A DNA stretch of 16,414 nt. Origin: Clostridiaceae bacterium. Lineage in GTDB: Bacteria; Bacillota_A; Clostridia; Clostridiales; Clostridiaceae. The stretch lies in NCBI GenBank assembly GCA_029256485.1, contig JAQSXU010000076.1, forward strand, positions 1-16,414. Direction: 5' to 3'. Positions 7,804-15,322 of this stretch are shown here, piece by piece; position 1 is the first letter of the stretch, and each line of letters begins with the position of its first letter. The translations under genes and the position numbers were made by a program. The notes beneath the pieces are model-generated. The model ran no database searches and was not told where the DNA came from. It saw only the letters and a program-made list of their open reading frames with translations.

Positions 7804-8316
7804 ACTATTTTAGAGCATTATGAAGCGTATAAAATAAAATCATCTGTTAAAAAGGCTACTCTTTTTAAGTGGTATAAGTACATCGCATAGTATAGTACCA
7901 GTTCTTATAATAGTATAAATAAGGGCTGGTATATAGCTAAAAAAAATTATAATTTAATTAGTAAATTTAGAGGTGTATTATTATTGAAATAATTTAATAA
8001 AATTGGTACAATTAGTAATAATAGAGGTTATTTAAAAATATGGGAAAATTATATAAATTAAATGCGTAATATATTATGATATTTGAAATTATTTCTAATA
8101 GGTATATTATTTACATAACTTAATAAAAAAATTAAGAATATCTTATTATATATCACATAAAAAATGTTATATATGTAAAAACTTGAAAAGGCGTTATATC
8201 ACTTATTGCAATTTTGATATATGTACAAGAGTAGCGAAAAATGTAATTACAGGGATAAATTGATATGAATTATTAATAATCAATTTTATTATCTACTGTT
8301 TTTTTACCGAGCCTAC

Positions 8317-8325
8317 TGATATAAT
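8317..8325 (+). promoter_or_regulatory. Extended -10 promoter of the sce7726-sce7725 pair
   Basis: TGATATAAT lies 65 bp before the ATG at 8391. The -35 is weak, as at the other copies of this nonamer. It is the only clear promoter upstream of the pair. Confidence 0.5.
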
Positions 8326-8335
8326 TATGTCGATT

Positions 8336-8347
8336 AAGTAATTACTT
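8336..8347. promoter_or_regulatory. Palindromic operator-like site
   Basis: AAGTAATTACTT is a perfect 12-bp palindrome just downstream of the -10, at about the expected transcription start. It is well placed for a dimeric repressor, but no regulator is encoded nearby, so the function is inferred. Confidence 0.3.
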
Positions 8348-8390
8348 AGAGATTGACATATTTATTGTAAACAAGAAAAGAGGCAAACTA

Positions 8391-9254
8391 ATGGTGAGTA
8401 CATTTGATAAAGAAGATTTAAATGCGATATCTAGTATTTTTAGTAGAGGATTCCTTTCAAAAATAATTAGTGATAGCTATAGAGAAGATATAGAAAATAT
8501 ATGTAATAAAACAGGTGCAGAGATAAATGGTGAGAAAAATCTGTCCGATTTGTATGATGAAATATTTAAATTTTTATTCAAAAATTATAGATGTGAATAT
8601 ATATATAAAAATGCAATTATTTCAAAATTGTTTTTAGGGAGACGTTCATTGAATTCAGCTGTAGTATTTAATGAACTTGTAGTAGGAAATTCTAAAGCTG
8701 ATTTAGTTATAATAAATGATACATCAACTGTATATGAAATAAAAACAGAGTTAGATTCACTTGATAGATTGATTAGTCAAATAAATTCATATAAAACTAT
8801 TTTTGATTATAATTATGTTGTAACTTATGAAAAAAATATTGAAAAGATTGATAAAATTATTCCTGATGCAGTGGGGATTATAATACTTAGTAATAGATAC
8901 ACTTTAAGAACAATAAAAAAAGCAAAAAGTAACAAAAAAAATACTATTAGTCATAAAATATTTGACATGCTTAAGAAAGATGAGTATTTGGAAATCATTG
9001 GGCAGAAGTATGGAGCTGTGCCAGAAGTACCAAATACATTAATATATAAAGAGTGTAAGGAACTTTTTGCTAAGTTACCTTCAGAGGAAGCACATAATTA
9101 TATGGTTAAAGTTTTAAAACAAAGAATGCTTACTCAACATCAAAAAAATTTAATTAAACAAATACCTATGTCACTAAAACTTTTTGCATTGTATGAAAAT
9201 CTTAACTTCGAACAGTGCAGTAAACTAGTAAAGGCTCTATCATTAAAAATTTAA
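8391..9254 (+). CDS. sce7726-family protein, PD-(D/E)XK nuclease-like
   Basis: This 287-aa protein resembles the sce7726 family. Its N-terminal half has a plausible PD-(D/E)XK nuclease core: E95 in VVFNE, D104 in KADLVI, E116-I-K118 in VYEIKTE, and Q130/Y134 in SQINSY as a QxxxY motif. A lysine-rich linker (AKSNKKN) follows, then a helical C-terminal domain of ~90 residues. The start is supported by AAAGAGG 7 nt before the ATG. The next gene's ribosome site begins at the stop codon, so the two are translationally linked. The pair is typical of accessory islands and prophages, suggesting a two-component defence or conflict module. Nuclease chemistry is inferred from motif spacing. Confidence 0.7.
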   Translation: MVSTFDKEDLNAISSIFSRGFLSKIISDSYREDIENICNKTGAEINGEKNLSDLYDEIFKFLFKNYRCEYIYKNAIISKLFLGRRSLNSAVVFNELVVGNSKADLVIINDTSTVYEIKTELDSLDRLISQINSYKTIFDYNYVVTYEKNIEKIDKIIPDAVGIIILSNRYTLRTIKKAKSNKKNTISHKIFDMLKKDEYLEIIGQKYGAVPEVPNTLIYKECKELFAKLPSEEAHNYMVKVLKQRMLTQHQKNLIKQIPMSLKLFALYENLNFEQCSKLVKALSLKI

Positions 9255-9266
9255 GGGGGTAATTTG

Positions 9267-10193
9267 ATGTATTTTCCATTTTTGAGAGGCAAACAGTATG
9301 AGTTCTTGTGTTTGATTGACTTAAAGGAAATATTAAATTTTAAAGGTAATGTTATGCCGATTATTGAACCAGTAAAATCAGGTAATATGGCAAGTAAATA
9401 TTTTGTTAAGCTACAAAAAAATGATATTCCATTTATAATTATTTCTAATCCATTTGTAGGAGAATTTAAAAGTAATCCCAATAATGTTAAAAAAGATATA
9501 GTGGATAATCTAGATAAAAATAAGATTTTTACTGTGGCATACCAGATAAAAAATGATACTAATAAAAGTGATATCGAGGACTTTATTATCAAGTATGAAG
9601 GATTTAACAAATGTTTTATACACCAAAAAATGTACAGAGATTTGAATGAATTACTATCAATAATTAAAGAAGATAAAAGTATAAATTTTCATGTTGTAAA
9701 TAATACATCTGTTAGTTCAGAGTATAAAAAATCTATTCAAAATAGATTTGATAAAGTAGTTTTGCTAGAAGATGGTTTCAAGAAGCAAGCAAGAAATGCA
9801 GATTATCCTTCAGATAGTTATTTTTCAGACATTATGTTAAAGTATAAAAATGATGGTTTTTATGGACATGGTGATTATTTAACAGTAGGAGACAAATATG
9901 ATGAAAGTGGTAGTACACCATATGCTGTAGCTATACATTATTCACATTTTGAGGATACATATCTTTCAATAAAACATTTTATTTCGGATAGACGTGATGA
10001 CCAAAAAGATACTGCAGGTAAATTTTTAGAGGCATTAGAAAAGTTGGTAGAATTCTTGAATGATAATTATTATGTAAATACAAAAGGGACAAGCGAATTC
10101 ATGAGTTTATATGCAGAAAAACATTATCCTGGCTTAGGAAAAATTAAGGAGATATCAATGAAACATCATATTGAATTACTTTCTACATATTAA
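9267..10193 (+). CDS. sce7725-family (beta-protein-like) partner
   Basis: This 308-aa protein begins YFPFLRGKQYE, the hallmark N-terminus of the sce7725 family, which is related to phage beta-type proteins. It also carries IIEPVKSG (about residue 30) and a YGHGDYLTVGDKYDESG segment near residue 200. I know of no proven biochemical activity for this family. A TTG at 9264 is possible, but the ATG at 9267 has the better spacing (~7 nt) from AAGGGGGT (9253-9260). That ribosome site overlaps the upstream stop, so expression is coupled to the sce7726 gene. The two families commonly occur side by side, which supports both assignments. Confidence 0.7.
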   Translation: MYFPFLRGKQYEFLCLIDLKEILNFKGNVMPIIEPVKSGNMASKYFVKLQKNDIPFIIISNPFVGEFKSNPNNVKKDIVDNLDKNKIFTVAYQIKNDTNKSDIEDFIIKYEGFNKCFIHQKMYRDLNELLSIIKEDKSINFHVVNNTSVSSEYKKSIQNRFDKVVLLEDGFKKQARNADYPSDSYFSDIMLKYKNDGFYGHGDYLTVGDKYDESGSTPYAVAIHYSHFEDTYLSIKHFISDRRDDQKDTAGKFLEALEKLVEFLNDNYYVNTKGTSEFMSLYAEKHYPGLGKIKEISMKHHIELLSTY

Positions 10194-10276
10194 TAACTGT
10201 AATCAAAAGGTAATGTAATATATTTAAATGGGGCGTAGTTAATATAACATATATAATAAAGTTATGGGTTTCACCC

Positions 10277-10296
10277 ACTACGCTTTGCCTCAATCA
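10277..10296 (+). repeat. Diverged tmRNA-tail-like repeat, site C
   Basis: The tail CGCTTTGCCTCAATCA differs from the site B tail at four positions and ends in ATCA rather than ACCA. Upstream, GCGTAGT (10233-10239) pairs with ACTACGC (10277-10283) around a TGGGT-TTC-ACCCA mini-hairpin. The terminator follows at once, as at the other sites. It is probably an older scar. Confidence 0.4.
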
Positions 10297-10298
10297 TA

Positions 10299-10340
10299 AA
10301 AATCCTTGATGTTATTTTTAAAGTAATATCAAGGATTTTT
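10299..10340. terminator. Bidirectional hairpin terminator after site C
   Basis: AAATCCTTGAT (10300-10310) pairs with ATCAAGGATTT (10328-10338), with A and T tracts outside. It separates the sce7725 gene from the convergent LAGLIDADG gene. The same hairpin with few changes follows site E. Confidence 0.8.
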
Positions 10341-10749
10341 ATTTTATAGAAATAAATTCAGTATAGAATTCATATTTAGCTTTTAGAAGTTCTTCTGAAT
10401 ATCTACCATTTCTAGGAGTTAGAGCTTTATATTTGTTTAATATAAGTTCGGCTCTCTTTCTTTTTGAGTTAATAATCAGATAAGGATATATCTCTTCAAG
10501 TAATTTAATTGCATCATTATATTTCAAAATATAACTGTAACAATCTTTATGTTTAGAGCTATTATAATTTTTCTTTTGCTTAATAACACCCTTTCTAATA
10601 ACAGACTTTATCCAATCTAATAATTCATATGTAGTGGAAGCTATAGAAATGCAAGGAGATGGAAATTCATTGGAATGAAATTTTTGAAGCATAATACTTC
10701 CTTCTCCATCAATTATCCCTGCAATATAAGCTTTTTCTGTATCAGTCAT
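10339..10749 (-). CDS. LAGLIDADG homing-endonuclease-like protein
   Basis: This 136-aa protein has a single LAGLIDADG-type motif near its N-terminus (AYIAGIIDGEGSI, about residues 7-19), with the acidic D and E that would bind metal. A basic C-terminal region follows (SKRKRAELILNKYKAL, LTPRNGRYSEELLKAKYEF). One-motif enzymes of this size act as homodimers. An ATG at 10761 is possible, but the ATG at 10749 leaves an AGGATGGTG-type site upstream and fits the usual MTDTEKAY start. It is a free-standing ORF with no intron or intein visible around it. It is convergent with sce7725 and divergent from the HNH remnant. A deleted copy lies at 15427-15620, so the gene travels with this cassette. Nuclease activity is inferred. 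Confidence 0.7.
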   Translation of the reverse strand: MTDTEKAYIAGIIDGEGSIMLQKFHSNEFPSPCISIASTTYELLDWIKSVIRKGVIKQKKNYNSSKHKDCYSYILKYNDAIKLLEEIYPYLIINSKRKRAELILNKYKALTPRNGRYSEELLKAKYEFYTEFISIK

Positions 10750-10844
10750 GATTTTCACCATCCTAAAAATGTTTATTTATATTATCTACAAAATTTTATT
10801 AAATGATACTATAATTTAATTAAGGCGGGTTAATTAGAAGATTT

Positions 10845-11439
10845 ATGAGGAAAGAAGGAAATAATTTGTTATTAGATGGTAAAATATTTGATTCATGGTT
10901 AGGGTATATTTCTCAAACAAGTAATGTAAATCAATATAGACCAAAGGTAACTAGATATTTTGAGAGGAATAAGAACATAGATTTTATTGTATGGATTTGA
11001 TCCATTTGTTGAAGAGGCGTATAAAAGATTTATAAGTAAGTATGAGATTGGAGAGAGTACAGGATTTGATTTCTTTAATAAAACTTCATTGCCTAAATTA
11101 AACAGTGGTGATATTGACAATGAAGTAATTTCAGAAACATATATGACAGAGGAAGAAAAAAGAAAAAGAAATCACAAAATTGTACAAGAATTAAAAATAT
11201 TATATAAAAATAAATGTCAAGTATGTGGAGAATCAATAGATATGGGATATGGAATGATGTATTCAGAGGTACATCATATACAACCACTTGGAAATGAACA
11301 TAATGGGATAGATAGTAAAAGTAATATGCTTGTACTATGTCCTAATCACCACAAAATGTTTGATTTAGGTGTGTTGGCAATAGATCCAACAGATAATAAA
11401 ACATTACTTCATAATATTACAGCAGCCCAGAATATTTGA
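10845..11439 (+). pseudogene. HNH endonuclease, frameshifted and with a chimeric C-terminus
   Basis: Frame one opens at the ATG at 10845 (MRKEGNNLLLDGKIFDSWLG) and stops at 11000. A second frame continues from about 10987 (YGFDPFVEEAYKRF) to 11439. One skipped base near 10985 joins them, giving NIDF then LYGFDPF, so this is one gene with a 1-nt frameshift. The catalytic part is intact and HNH-like: zinc ligands CQVC and CPNHH, and core histidines in SEVHHIQPL with N in SNMLVLCPNHH. The last residues (ITAAQNI) are read from a duplicated DUF3791 gene tail that begins at 11415, so the native C-terminus is lost. The downstream frame could still initiate at TTG 10987. A decayed copy of the gene's start lies near 15690. 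Confidence 0.7.
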
Positions 11440-11578
11440 AGTATTCTTATTTAGAAGGTAAGTTGCTCGCATAATAAGAAATATATGTTTATTGGTGGTG
11501 AATGTTAATAAATAAGAAAATACAAATAGCGCAAATAGTAATTGGTGGATTTTTAATGTCACGCTTCGCTTCCACCAT
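11415..11578 (+). repeat. 164-bp direct repeat, copy 1
   Basis: This matches 15263-15426 over its full length without gaps and with only about nine substitutions by eye. It includes the 3' end of the DUF3791 gene (out of context here), its downstream spacer, and repeat D. It was evidently copied from a DUF3791 cassette end and fused onto the HNH gene. Confidence 0.9.
11543..11577 (+). repeat. tmRNA-tail-like direct repeat, site D
   Basis: TGGTGGA (11543-11549) and TCCACCA (11571-11577) form a perfect 7-bp inverted repeat around the shared GTCACGCTTCGC core. The tail reads TCGCTTCCACCA, one change from sites A and B. It is nearly identical to site E. Confidence 0.65.
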
Positions 11579-11580
11579 GA

Positions 11581-11613
11581 AACCCACGACAATCAATGTC
11601 GTGGGTTGTTTTA
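11581..11613 (+). terminator. Hairpin terminator after site D
   Basis: AACCCACGAC (11581-11590) pairs with GTCGTGGGTT (11598-11607), followed by GTTTTAG. Its stem is close to that of the site A terminator. Confidence 0.8.
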
Positions 11614-11749
11614 GTTTATAGATATTTTATTTAGAGAGCCTTTTAAAATTTCAAGTAAACAAAGTAATGTTAATAGAAATTTCTAAGATTTTTATTTAGC
11701 TATTAGCAGTAGGTTAAAATACATCAAGAAAATTGATTAAATATAATCC

Positions 11750-11778
11750 TTGTAACTATTCCTAATAATTGCTAAAAT
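11750..11778 (+). promoter_or_regulatory. leuA promoter
   Basis: TTGTAA (11750-11755) and TAAAAT (11773-11778) are separated by 17 bp. Transcription would begin near 11785, which suits the start of T-box stem I. Unlike the accessory genes here, it does not use the TGATATAAT form. Confidence 0.5.
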
Positions 11779-11784
11779 GACTAT

Positions 11785-12067
11785 ATTGAAGAAACAAATG
11801 CTTTGAAGAGGAGCAGTAGCTGTTAAACAGAATTCAGAGAGCTGTTGGTGGGTGTGAAACAGTAGAAGGATGCAGTGAACTAGCCTTGGAGCAGCTAATC
11901 TGAAAACAGAAATGTTGTGTAGGTGCAGACGGAAGCCCATCGTTATAGGGGACAGGCATGTTAGTGCCTATGAGTGCATGGCGATTGTCATGAAGTAGAG
12001 TGGTACCGCGTAAGGAATTTGCGTCTCTATATGAAACATGAAAAATTTCATATAGGGGCATTTTTTT
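11785..12067 (+). ncRNA. T-box leader for leuA, leucine (CUA) specifier
   Basis: The canonical T-box sequence AGAGTGGTACCGCG is at 11997-12010. Its UGGU bulge can pair with an ACCA tRNA end. In stem I, GTGAA-CTA-GCC-TTGGAG places the specifier codon CTA (Leu) at 11880-11882. The downstream terminator stem is CTATATGAAA (12027-12036) with TTTCATATAG (12046-12055) and a T run (12061-12067). Uncharged tRNA-Leu should stabilise the antiterminator and allow leuA transcription under leucine starvation. The specifier matches the gene's pathway, which supports both calls. The 5' edge is approximate. Confidence 0.9.
12022..12067 (+). terminator. Regulated terminator of the leuA T-box
   Basis: A 10-bp stem (12027-12036 / 12046-12055) plus flanking pairs is followed by TTTTTTT. 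It is the OFF state of the leader; formation of the antiterminator by the T-box sequence blocks it. Confidence 0.85.
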
Positions 12068-12158
12068 GTGAAATTTGCTGACTATGTTTTTAGTTCCTTC
12101 ATTATAAATGAGCTTTTTCATGTTAAATTATTATTTAATATTTAGGAGGAAACAAATT

Positions 12159-14150
12159 ATGCAAAATTCAAAGAAGTATCAAAGACAATATTTTATGCCA
12201 CCTGAGGTGACTTATGATTGGGTGAAGAAAGAGTATATAGAGGAGTCGCCAATTTGGTGTAGCGTAGATTTAAGAGATGGAAATCAGGCATTAGTTGAGC
12301 CAATGAATTTAGAAGAAAAATTAGAATTTTTTAAGATGTTAGTGGATATTGGTATAAAGGAAATAGAAGTTGGCTTTCCAGCTTCTTCAGATACAGAATA
12401 TAATTTTTTAAGAGCATTAATTGAGAAAAATATGATTCCAGAAGATGTAACAGTACAGGTTCTAACACAGGCTAGAGAGCACATCATTCGAAAGACCTTT
12501 GAAGCATTAAAAGGAGTGCCTAGCGCAGTTGTTCATTTATATAATTCGACTTCACTTGCACAGAGGGAGCAGGTGTTTAAAAAGAGTAAAGAAGAAATAA
12601 TGAAGTTAGCTGTAGATGGAGCAAAATTACTAAATAAACTTTCAAAAGAAACAGAAGGGAATTTCACATTTGAATATAGTCCAGAGAGTTTTCCTGGTAC
12701 AGAAATAGATTATGCGGTTGAGGTATGTAATGCGGTATTAGATGTATGGAAGCCAACAAAAGATCATAAGGCAATAATTAATATTCCAACAACTGTTCAA
12801 GTGGCGATGCCTCATGTTTTTGCTAATCAACTAGAGTATATTCATAAACATTTGAAATATAGAGATGCAGTAATTTTATGTGTTCATCCTCATAATGATA
12901 GGGGAAGTGGAATAAGTGATGCAGAATTAGGCATACTTGCAGGGGCTCAAAGGATTGAAGGTACATTATTTGGAAATGGAGAAAGAACAGGAAATGTGGA
13001 TTTAGTTACATTAGCAATCAATTTATACACGCATGGAGTAGATCCAAAACTTGATTTTAGCAACATCAAAGCAGTCCGCGATAAATACGAAAAACTTACA
13101 GGAATGAAAGTAAATGATCGTACTCCATATGCAGGTGAGTTGGTGTTTTCCGCATTTTCAGGTTCTCATCAGGATGCAATTGCAAAAGGAATGGCTTGGT
13201 GGGATGAAGGCAAAAGCGATGGAAGATGGACAGTACCATATTTGCCAATTGATCCAAGAGATTTGGGAAGAGAGTATGAGTCTGATGTAATCAGAATTAA
13301 CAGTCAGTCAGGAAAAGGAGGCGTTGCTTACATCTTAAAACAAAATTATGGATTGTCTCTTCCATATAAAATGATGGAGGATGTTGGTTACATGATGAAA
13401 GGAATTTCAGATCAGCAGCACAGGGAATTAAAACCAAGCTTAATCTATCAGATATTTGAAGATAACTATATAAACAATACTTCTATATTCTCAATTCCAG
13501 AATTTCATTATCAACAAGTCGATGGAATCACTGCTACAGTTACATTTAAATATGGGGATGATGATAAAATAGTTGTGGCAAATGGAAATGGACGTTTGGA
13601 TGTAATAAGTAATGCAATTAAACAATACTTTGGTGTTTCTTATGAATTATCTGTCTATGAAGAACATGCACTTTCAACAGGTTCTTCATCAAAGGCTGTT
13701 GCTTATGTGGGAATCAGTTCCAATGATATAATGTATTGGGGTGTAGGTATAGATGAAGATATTATTAAAGCCTCTATAAATGCCCTTGTTTCAGCAACAA
13801 ATAAAATTGCAGAAATTAGAAAAATGCCACAGGCTAAAGAGCAACGAATGGTTGATATTATGAATTACATCCAGAAAAACTATAGTAGAGTAACAATGGA
13901 TGATTTGTCAAAGGTATTTTTCTTGTCAAAGCCTTATTTATCAAAATATATCAAAGATAATACAAAAATGACATTTCAAGATATCGTATTAAATGCTCGT
14001 ATGAACAAGGCTTGCGTCTTACTTAAAAATGACAGCAGTAGTATAGAAATAATTTCAGAAAAAGTGGGCTATGAAAATGTAGAACATTTTAACAGACTAT
14101 TTAAGAGAACATACAATATGACACCAATGGAATATAGAAATAAGAAATAG
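12159..14150 (+). CDS. leuA: 2-isopropylmalate synthase with C-terminal AraC-type DNA-binding domain
   Basis: This enzyme condenses acetyl-CoA with 2-oxoisovalerate, the first committed step of leucine synthesis. It is the long type-2 form. The TIM barrel carries DLRDGNQ (37-43, with R39 and D40), metal ligands HPHND (H243, H245) and GNGERTGN (272-279, N279). The leucine-binding regulatory domain spans about 440-553. The family normally ends there at ~555 residues; this protein has 663. The extra ~100 residues are an AraC/XylS helix-turn-helix pair ([45 protein letters not shown]). The start is ATG 12159 with AGGAGGA 8 nt upstream; an upstream ATG at 12108 lacks a site. It is controlled by the leucine T-box. 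The fused domain suggests a leucine-sensing autoregulator, which is inference. No other leu or ilv gene is nearby. Confidence 0.9.
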   Translation: MQNSKKYQRQYFMPPEVTYDWVKKEYIEESPIWCSVDLRDGNQALVEPMNLEEKLEFFKMLVDIGIKEIEVGFPASSDTEYNFLRALIEKNMIPEDVTVQVLTQAREHIIRKTFEALKGVPSAVVHLYNSTSLAQREQVFKKSKEEIMKLAVDGAKLLNKLSKETEGNFTFEYSPESFPGTEIDYAVEVCNAVLDVWKPTKDHKAIINIPTTVQVAMPHVFANQLEYIHKHLKYRDAVILCVHPHNDRGSGISDAELGILAGAQRIEGTLFGNGERTGNVDLVTLAINLYTHGVDPKLDFSNIKAVRDKYEKLTGMKVNDRTPYAGELVFSAFSGSHQDAIAKGMAWWDEGKSDGRWTVPYLPIDPRDLGREYESDVIRINSQSGKGGVAYILKQNYGLSLPYKMMEDVGYMMKGISDQQHRELKPSLIYQIFEDNYINNTSIFSIPEFHYQQVDGITATVTFKYGDDDKIVVANGNGRLDVISNAIKQYFGVSYELSVYEEHALSTGSSSKAVAYVGISSNDIMYWGVGIDEDIIKASINALVSATNKIAEIRKMPQAKEQRMVDIMNYIQKNYSRVTMDDLSKVFFLSKPYLSKYIKDNTKMTFQDIVLNARMNKACVLLKNDSSSIEIISEKVGYENVEHFNRLFKRTYNMTPMEYRNKK

Positions 14151-14159
14151 GTGTAATGT

Positions 14160-14368
14160 ATGAATATTGAAAAAAGCATTAATGAGGAGTTAGGTGATGT
14201 TTCTGTTGAATGGGTATATGATGGAAAGACTGTGTGGCTGGTTCAATTAAATCAGTTAAAAGGTGAAAATAAATATAAAAATTCAGAGAGTAGATTAAAA
14301 TATATTTTTATGAAAATATAAAAGAGAATAGAATAAATATTGATGAAATGGTCAAATTCATAGAATAG
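14160..14368 (+). pseudogene. Frameshifted gene fragment after leuA
   Basis: From the ATG at 14160 the frame reads VEWVYDGKTVWLVQLNQLKG and stops at 14321. A -1 shift at the TTTTT run near 14305 extends it as FYENIKENRINIDEMVKFIE to 14368. The WVYDG-to-VQLNQL piece faintly resembles the end of a PEP/pyruvate-binding ATP-grasp domain, but it is too short to name. It is probably the remnant of an interrupted gene. Confidence 0.4.
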
Positions 14369-14380
14369 AAATTTTTAAAA

Positions 14381-14389
14381 TGATATAAT
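14381..14389 (+). promoter_or_regulatory. Extended -10 promoter of the DUF3990-DUF3791 pair
   Basis: TGATATAAT lies 39 bp before the ATG at 14428, with no strong -35. It is the same nonamer as before the other accessory genes. Confidence 0.5.
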
Positions 14390-14427
14390 ATATAGTAAGA
14401 GATTAGAGAAAGTTAGGTGAGTATTTT

Positions 14428-14883
14428 ATGTTGTATCATGCATCAGGAGAAGTTGTAGAATTTCCAGAGGTAAGAAAAAGTAGATATACTAAAGATTTTT
14501 CATGGGGATTTTATTGTACAAATGATTTTGAACAAGCTAAAAAATGGGCTAAAAGAAATAGAGAGCATGCTACAGTTAACTATTATACTTATACTGAAAG
14601 TAAAAATTTAAATATATTAAAATTTGAAAATATGACAGATGAATGGTTAGATTTTATTGCAGCTTGTAGAAAAGGACTAATTCATGATTATGATATAGTA
14701 GAAGGGCCTATGGCTGATGATACTGTTTGGAATTATGTAAATGACTTTTTAGCTGGTGAAATTACTAGAAGTATTTTTTGGGAGTTAGCAAAATTTAAAT
14801 ATCCTACTCATCAAATTAGTTTTCATACATTGAAGGCTTTAGATTGTCTTAAGTTTGAGAGGAGTGAAATTATAAATGAATGA
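14428..14883 (+). CDS. DUF3990-family protein (ADP-ribosyltransferase-like)
   Basis: This 151-aa protein of usual family length has the DUF3990 signature. LYHASGEVVEFPEVRKSRYT (from residue 2) is followed by KDFSWGFYCTNDFEQAKKWA, then YDIVEGPMADDTVWNYVNDF and PTHQISFHTLKALDCLKFER. The family is thought to share the ADP-ribosyltransferase fold (the H/S and GFYxT blocks), but I know of no demonstrated activity. The start is supported by AGGTGA (14415-14420). It overlaps the DUF3791 gene by 8 bp, and this pairing is recurrent in Clostridia, often in a toxin-antitoxin-like arrangement. It has its own promoter and is independent of leuA. The family call is firm; the function is unknown. Confidence 0.85.
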   Translation: MLYHASGEVVEFPEVRKSRYTKDFSWGFYCTNDFEQAKKWAKRNREHATVNYYTYTESKNLNILKFENMTDEWLDFIAACRKGLIHDYDIVEGPMADDTVWNYVNDFLAGEITRSIFWELAKFKYPTHQISFHTLKALDCLKFERSEIINE

Positions 14884-15322
14884 AACTCAAAAAAATGATT
14901 TATTTTATGTTTGCTCACTTATAGAGTATATTGGTAGGAAAACTAAAAATAGAAGATCAACTATAGTAAAAATACTAGGAAAGAAGGAACTGAGAAGACA
15001 GTTAGAAATTGCAGAAGTTAATCATTGCTTAGCATTTGAAGAAGTATCAGATGAGATAATAGAAGAGTTTAACATTAAAGAAGGAGATTTTGATTCAGTA
15101 GGTTTGTGCAAATATGCTGTGCCAAGTTTTCAATCTATAGGTAAAGAATATCAGAGATTAATAATTGATGTTCTTTTAGAAGAAAATAATGTAATAGATG
15201 TGCTATATTCAGTATTTGAATCATTTATTAGTGATGAAATCTCAGATTTTAATTCTTCAGTATATTACAGCAGCCCAGAATATTTGAAGTATTCATATTT
15301 AGAAGGTAAGTTGTTAGCATAA
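14876..15322 (+). CDS. DUF3791-family partner of the DUF3990 protein
   Basis: This 148-aa protein opens with the DUF3791 block (LFYVCSLIEYIGRKTKNRRS, LGKKELRRQLEIAEVNHCLA, EEFNIKEGDFD). It ends with the longer tail seen in this subgroup (PSFQSIGKEYQRLIIDVL; SFISDEISDFNSSVYYSSPE; YLKYSYLEGKLLA). It contains no recognised catalytic motif and is mostly helical, so a binding or antitoxin-like role beside DUF3990 is plausible but unproven. Its ATG lies inside the end of the upstream gene, and GAGAGGAG (14857-14864) serves as ribosome site, so the pair is translationally coupled. Its last ~60 bp plus spacer are duplicated at 11415-11578. Confidence 0.8.
   Translation: MNETQKNDLFYVCSLIEYIGRKTKNRRSTIVKILGKKELRRQLEIAEVNHCLAFEEVSDEIIEEFNIKEGDFDSVGLCKYAVPSFQSIGKEYQRLIIDVLLEENNVIDVLYSVFESFISDEISDFNSSVYYSSPEYLKYSYLEGKLLA

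Noticed and set aside
8353..8358. TTGACA as the -35 of the sce7726 promoter
   Set aside because: No -10 lies at the required spacing downstream; 17 bp on is already at the ribosome site. The TGATATAAT at 8317 is better.
9251..9610. 119-aa minus-strand open frame opposite the sce7725 gene
   Set aside because: It is antisense to a recognised family member and has no start signal.
10265..10277. TGGGT-TTC-ACCCA as a tRNA T-arm
   Set aside because: The loop is 3 nt instead of 7, and no D-arm, anticodon arm or acceptor partner is present.
10339..10749. LAGLIDADG gene as part of an intron or intein
   Set aside because: It has its own start and terminator, and I see no split host gene, intron core or intein splice motifs around it.
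11834..12121. 95-aa and neighbouring minus-strand frames over the leuA leader
   Set aside because: They lie on the T-box RNA, whose conserved motifs explain the sequence.
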